From an uncultured Muribaculaceae bacterium (GTDB lineage Bacteria > Bacteroidota > Bacteroidia > Bacteroidales > Muribaculaceae), in assembly GCA_938039795.1 (NCBI GenBank), contig CALHWU010000211.1, positions 1 through 24,926 of the forward strand: 24,926 nt of DNA, given 5' to 3'. Below the pieces are notes generated by a model, which worked only from the letters and a program-made list of their open reading frames with translations, had not been told where the DNA came from and ran no database searches. The translations under genes were made by a program, and so were the position numbers. Numbering within the stretch: position 1 is the first letter of the stretch; the number at the start of each line of letters is the position of its first letter. Positions 23,748 to 24,926 of this stretch are shown piece by piece.

Positions 23748-24608
23748 TCAGAGTTGGTTTTTGCATTCGTTGTATTCTCCGAGTATCTTCAGATCATTGA
23801 TGAGCGGACGCACGGCCTCGATAGCCTGTCGGAAACGGAGCTGACTGTCGAAAGTCAGGTCGACGTAGAAGCGGTATTCCCATTCGCGGCCTATGATCGG
23901 CATCGACTGTATCTTCGACAGGTTCATGTCGTAGAAAGAGAAGATGGTCAGCACCTTCGACAGCGCGCCGTGGGTGTGGGGGAGCGTGAAGGCTATGGAT
24001 GCTTTGTCGGGCTCGCCTTTTCCCCGAAGCAGTTCCTGGCCTAAAAGCGGATCGGCGATGATGAGAAAACGGGTGAAGTTGCGTTTGTTGGTCTCAATGG
24101 AGCGTTCGAGCACGTTGAGGCCGTAGAGACCGGCGGCGTATTCGCCGCAAACGGCCGCATGGCCCGTAAGGTTGTTCTCGGCTATCTCCCGGGCGCTTCC
24201 TGCAGTGTCGAATTTTTCTATCATCTTCAGATTCGGGTGACGGCGCAGATATTGCTCGCACTGCATCAGGGCCATCGGATGGGAGTTGACTTCGGTAAGT
24301 TCGTCGATGGTCTGTCCGGGAAGAGCGGCGAGCACGTGTGAAATCCTCATCTTGTATTCGCCCACTATGCACATATCGCTTTTACGGAGCAGTTCGTGGT
24401 TCTGCAGGAGTGCTCCGGCAATGGTGTTCTCGATGGCCAGGATGCCTATGAGTGAGGCATCGGCCGCGAGGGCGTCGAACATTTCCACGAACGAGTCGCA
24501 CGGTAGCGTGTCGATCTGTTCGTTGCCGAAATACCCCCGGGCGGCCGCGTCGTGATAGCATCCAGCCACGCCCTGTATCGTCACTCTTTTTTTGCGTTGG
24601 ATATCCAT
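23748..24608 (-). CDS. pheA: Prephenate dehydratase (phenylalanine branch)
   Basis: The 286-residue protein converts prephenate to phenylpyruvate. It is monofunctional: the mutase domain is on the DAHP synthase instead. The catalytic domain shows GVAGCYHDAAA (13-23), the VNSHPMALMQC region (108-117) and the essential TRF (179-181). A C-terminal ACT domain (about 203-280) follows with GALSKVL (214-220). Where well-studied enzymes have the Phe-binding ESRP motif, this protein reads QSMP (234-237), so allosteric Phe inhibition may be altered. It is the first structural gene after the leader attenuator. Its ATG lies 20 nt beyond the terminator U-tract and has no Shine-Dalgarno. Confidence 0.94.
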   Translation of the reverse strand: MDIQRKKRVTIQGVAGCYHDAAARGYFGNEQIDTLPCDSFVEMFDALAADASLIGILAIENTIAGALLQNHELLRKSDMCIVGEYKMRISHVLAALPGQTIDELTEVNSHPMALMQCEQYLRRHPNLKMIEKFDTAGSAREIAENNLTGHAAVCGEYAAGLYGLNVLERSIETNKRNFTRFLIIADPLLGQELLRGKGEPDKASIAFTLPHTHGALSKVLTIFSFYDMNLSKIQSMPIIGREWEYRFYVDLTFDSQLRFRQAIEAVRPLINDLKILGEYNECKNQL

Positions 24609-24628
24609 TGTCGTTTATCTGTTCTATC

Positions 24629-24662
24629 AAAAAAATCCCGAAAGCTTTTGGCTGTCGGGATT
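24629..24662 (-). terminator. Intrinsic terminator of the pheA leader (attenuator terminator)
   Basis: The minus strand carries an AATCCCGA arm (24655-24662) and a TCGGGATT arm (24634-24641), a perfect 8-bp stem. A C-U mismatch follows, then an inner AGC/GCT stem closing a CAAAA loop. Seven T at 24629-24635 provide the U-tract, the first two shared with the stem base. It stands between the leader peptide and pheA, where a constitutive terminator would be pointless, so conditional use is implied. Confidence 0.85.
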
Positions 24663-24730
24663 CTGTTATCGTAGTCTTTATCAATCGTCGTGTAGTCGAT
24701 GTCCTGATCTCTTCACGCATGCTGAATCCC
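24657..24730 (-). promoter_or_regulatory. Predicted antiterminator pairing of the pheA attenuator
   Basis: GGGATTC at 24724-24730, inside leader codons 20-22, is the exact complement of GAATCCC at 24657-24663, which includes most of the terminator's 5' arm. Pairing the two would block the terminator. A ribosome stalled on the Phe/Tyr codons (24746-24775) would leave 24724-24730 free, whereas one reaching the stop codon at 24713-24715 would cover it. This is classical attenuation logic. The pairing was found by reading, not by folding software. Confidence 0.7.
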
Positions 24731-24776
24731 TTCTATTCGGCCAGAATAAAAGTAATAAAAAAAGTATGCGTAAAAA
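24710..24776 (-). promoter_or_regulatory. Possible long-range stem within the leader ORF (segment 1 pairing)
   Basis: UUUUUACGCAU (24766-24776, over codons 4-8) can pair with AUGCGUGAAGA (24710-24720, the end and stop region of the leader ORF). That makes 11 consecutive pairs including two G-U. It would enclose the antiterminator segment in its loop. Translation would melt it, so it could act as a pause or protector hairpin. It is found by eye and moderately weak because of the U-A and G-U pairs. Confidence 0.4.
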
Positions 24777-24787
24777 CGGTGGTTCAT
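24713..24787 (-). CDS. Phe/Tyr-rich leader peptide of the aromatic operon
   Basis: The first AUG on the predicted transcript (24785-24787) opens a 24-codon ORF beginning MNHRFYAYFFYYFY and ending GIQHA. Residues 5-14 contain four Phe and five Tyr with one Ala. This is the composition expected of a leader that senses charged tRNA-Phe and tRNA-Tyr ahead of genes for both amino acids. The frame is open further upstream, but the promoter's -7 element lies inside that extension, so the longer form is rejected. A weak GAAAG precedes the AUG, in keeping with a host that rarely uses Shine-Dalgarno. The T-rich DNA alone could inflate Phe codons, but the terminator and complementary segment support a real leader. 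Confidence 0.82.
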   Translation of the reverse strand: MNHRFYAYFFYYFYSGRIEGIQHA

Positions 24788-24811
24788 CTTTCGGATTGTT
24801 GTTTGATGATG

Positions 24812-24840
24812 CAAAGATATATAAAATTTATCTTCTGCAA
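24812..24840 (-). promoter_or_regulatory. Bacteroidetes-type promoter of the aromatic operon
   Basis: TATCTTTG (24812-24819) is a perfect -7 TAnnTTTG element. TTG at 24838-24840 lies 18 nt upstream, a little under the usual 19-21. Transcription would begin near 24805, giving a leader of about 197 nt before pheA that contains the peptide ORF, the antiterminator and the terminator. The remaining bases to the window end (24841-24926) are AT-rich and show no convincing gene. Confidence 0.75.
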
Positions 24841-24926
24841 CCCATTTTTGTTCAAAAAACTTATTTTTTGCCACGGCTCTTTCATTTAAAAATGCCATGT
24901 TTTCCCGAAAAGCCTGTTATTTTATA

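Noticed and set aside
24676..24695. Small inverted repeat ATCG...CGAT between leader ORF and terminator
   Set aside because: Only four pairs with a large loop; too weak to call a regulatory hairpin by eye.
24620..24805. T-box or amino-acid riboswitch in the pheA leader
   Set aside because: No T-box sequence or specifier-loop architecture is visible and the host is not a Firmicute; the leader ORF plus terminator explains the region better.
24713..24898. 61-codon version of the leader ORF starting at 24898
   Set aside because: The best promoter's -7 element (24812-24819) lies inside it, so most transcripts would begin after that start; only the downstream 24-codon ORF fits a leader peptide.

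Overview
The window looks like a chromosomal piece of a Bacteroidales bacterium, and a gut Muribaculaceae-type organism is my best guess. The reasons are the Bacteroidetes -33/-7 promoter type (TTG ... TAnnTTTG), the near absence of Shine-Dalgarno sequences, many short-signal lipoproteins, a DAHP synthase-chorismate mutase fusion in that domain order, a short CstA and FloA. Every convincing gene is on the minus strand, so the text below reads from high to low coordinates, in transcription order. There are no rRNA or tRNA genes, CRISPR arrays or insertion sequences that I can see.

24926-20671, aromatic amino acid operon. A consensus promoter (-7 at 24812-24819) drives a leader of about 200 nt. 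The leader encodes a 24-residue peptide with nine Phe/Tyr codons among ten (24713-24787). An intrinsic terminator (24629-24662) follows, 20 nt before pheA. A 7-nt segment inside the leader ORF (24724-24730) is exactly complementary to the 5' arm of the terminator (24657-24663), which gives a textbook ribosome-mediated attenuator. The operon then encodes prephenate dehydratase, a PLP aminotransferase, DAHP synthase-chorismate mutase and prephenate dehydrogenase. Together these cover entry into the shikimate pathway and the terminal Phe and Tyr branches. This regulatory leader is the strongest candidate for an undescribed system in the window.

20457-8847, a seven-gene RND efflux operon: lipoprotein membrane-fusion protein, beta-propeller lipoprotein, RND permease 1, a 111-residue lipoprotein, a TolC-family outer membrane protein, a second beta-propeller lipoprotein and RND permease 2. 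Two different permeases share one adaptor and one outer membrane channel. Three related or partly related lipoproteins are threaded between the transport genes with overlaps or very short gaps, so they are probably part of the same machine or its accessory layer.

8752-677, a run of housekeeping and envelope genes behind a good promoter (8781-8811): a secreted TPR/PD40-type protein, flotillin-like FloA, a CstA-family transporter, a PHP-type histidinol-phosphatase-like enzyme, KdsB (CMP-Kdo synthesis for lipid A/LPS), an M16-fold protein without the zinc motif, and the tRNA methylthiotransferase MtaB. Several pairs overlap by 4 nt.

656-1, an LpxL/HtrB-type lipid A acyltransferase that is intact for about 160 codons. 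At a shared DRFMLRL stretch it switches to what reads as the lid region of a MoxR AAA ATPase with a different codon style. This is most likely an assembly chimera at a contig end rather than a real fusion gene.
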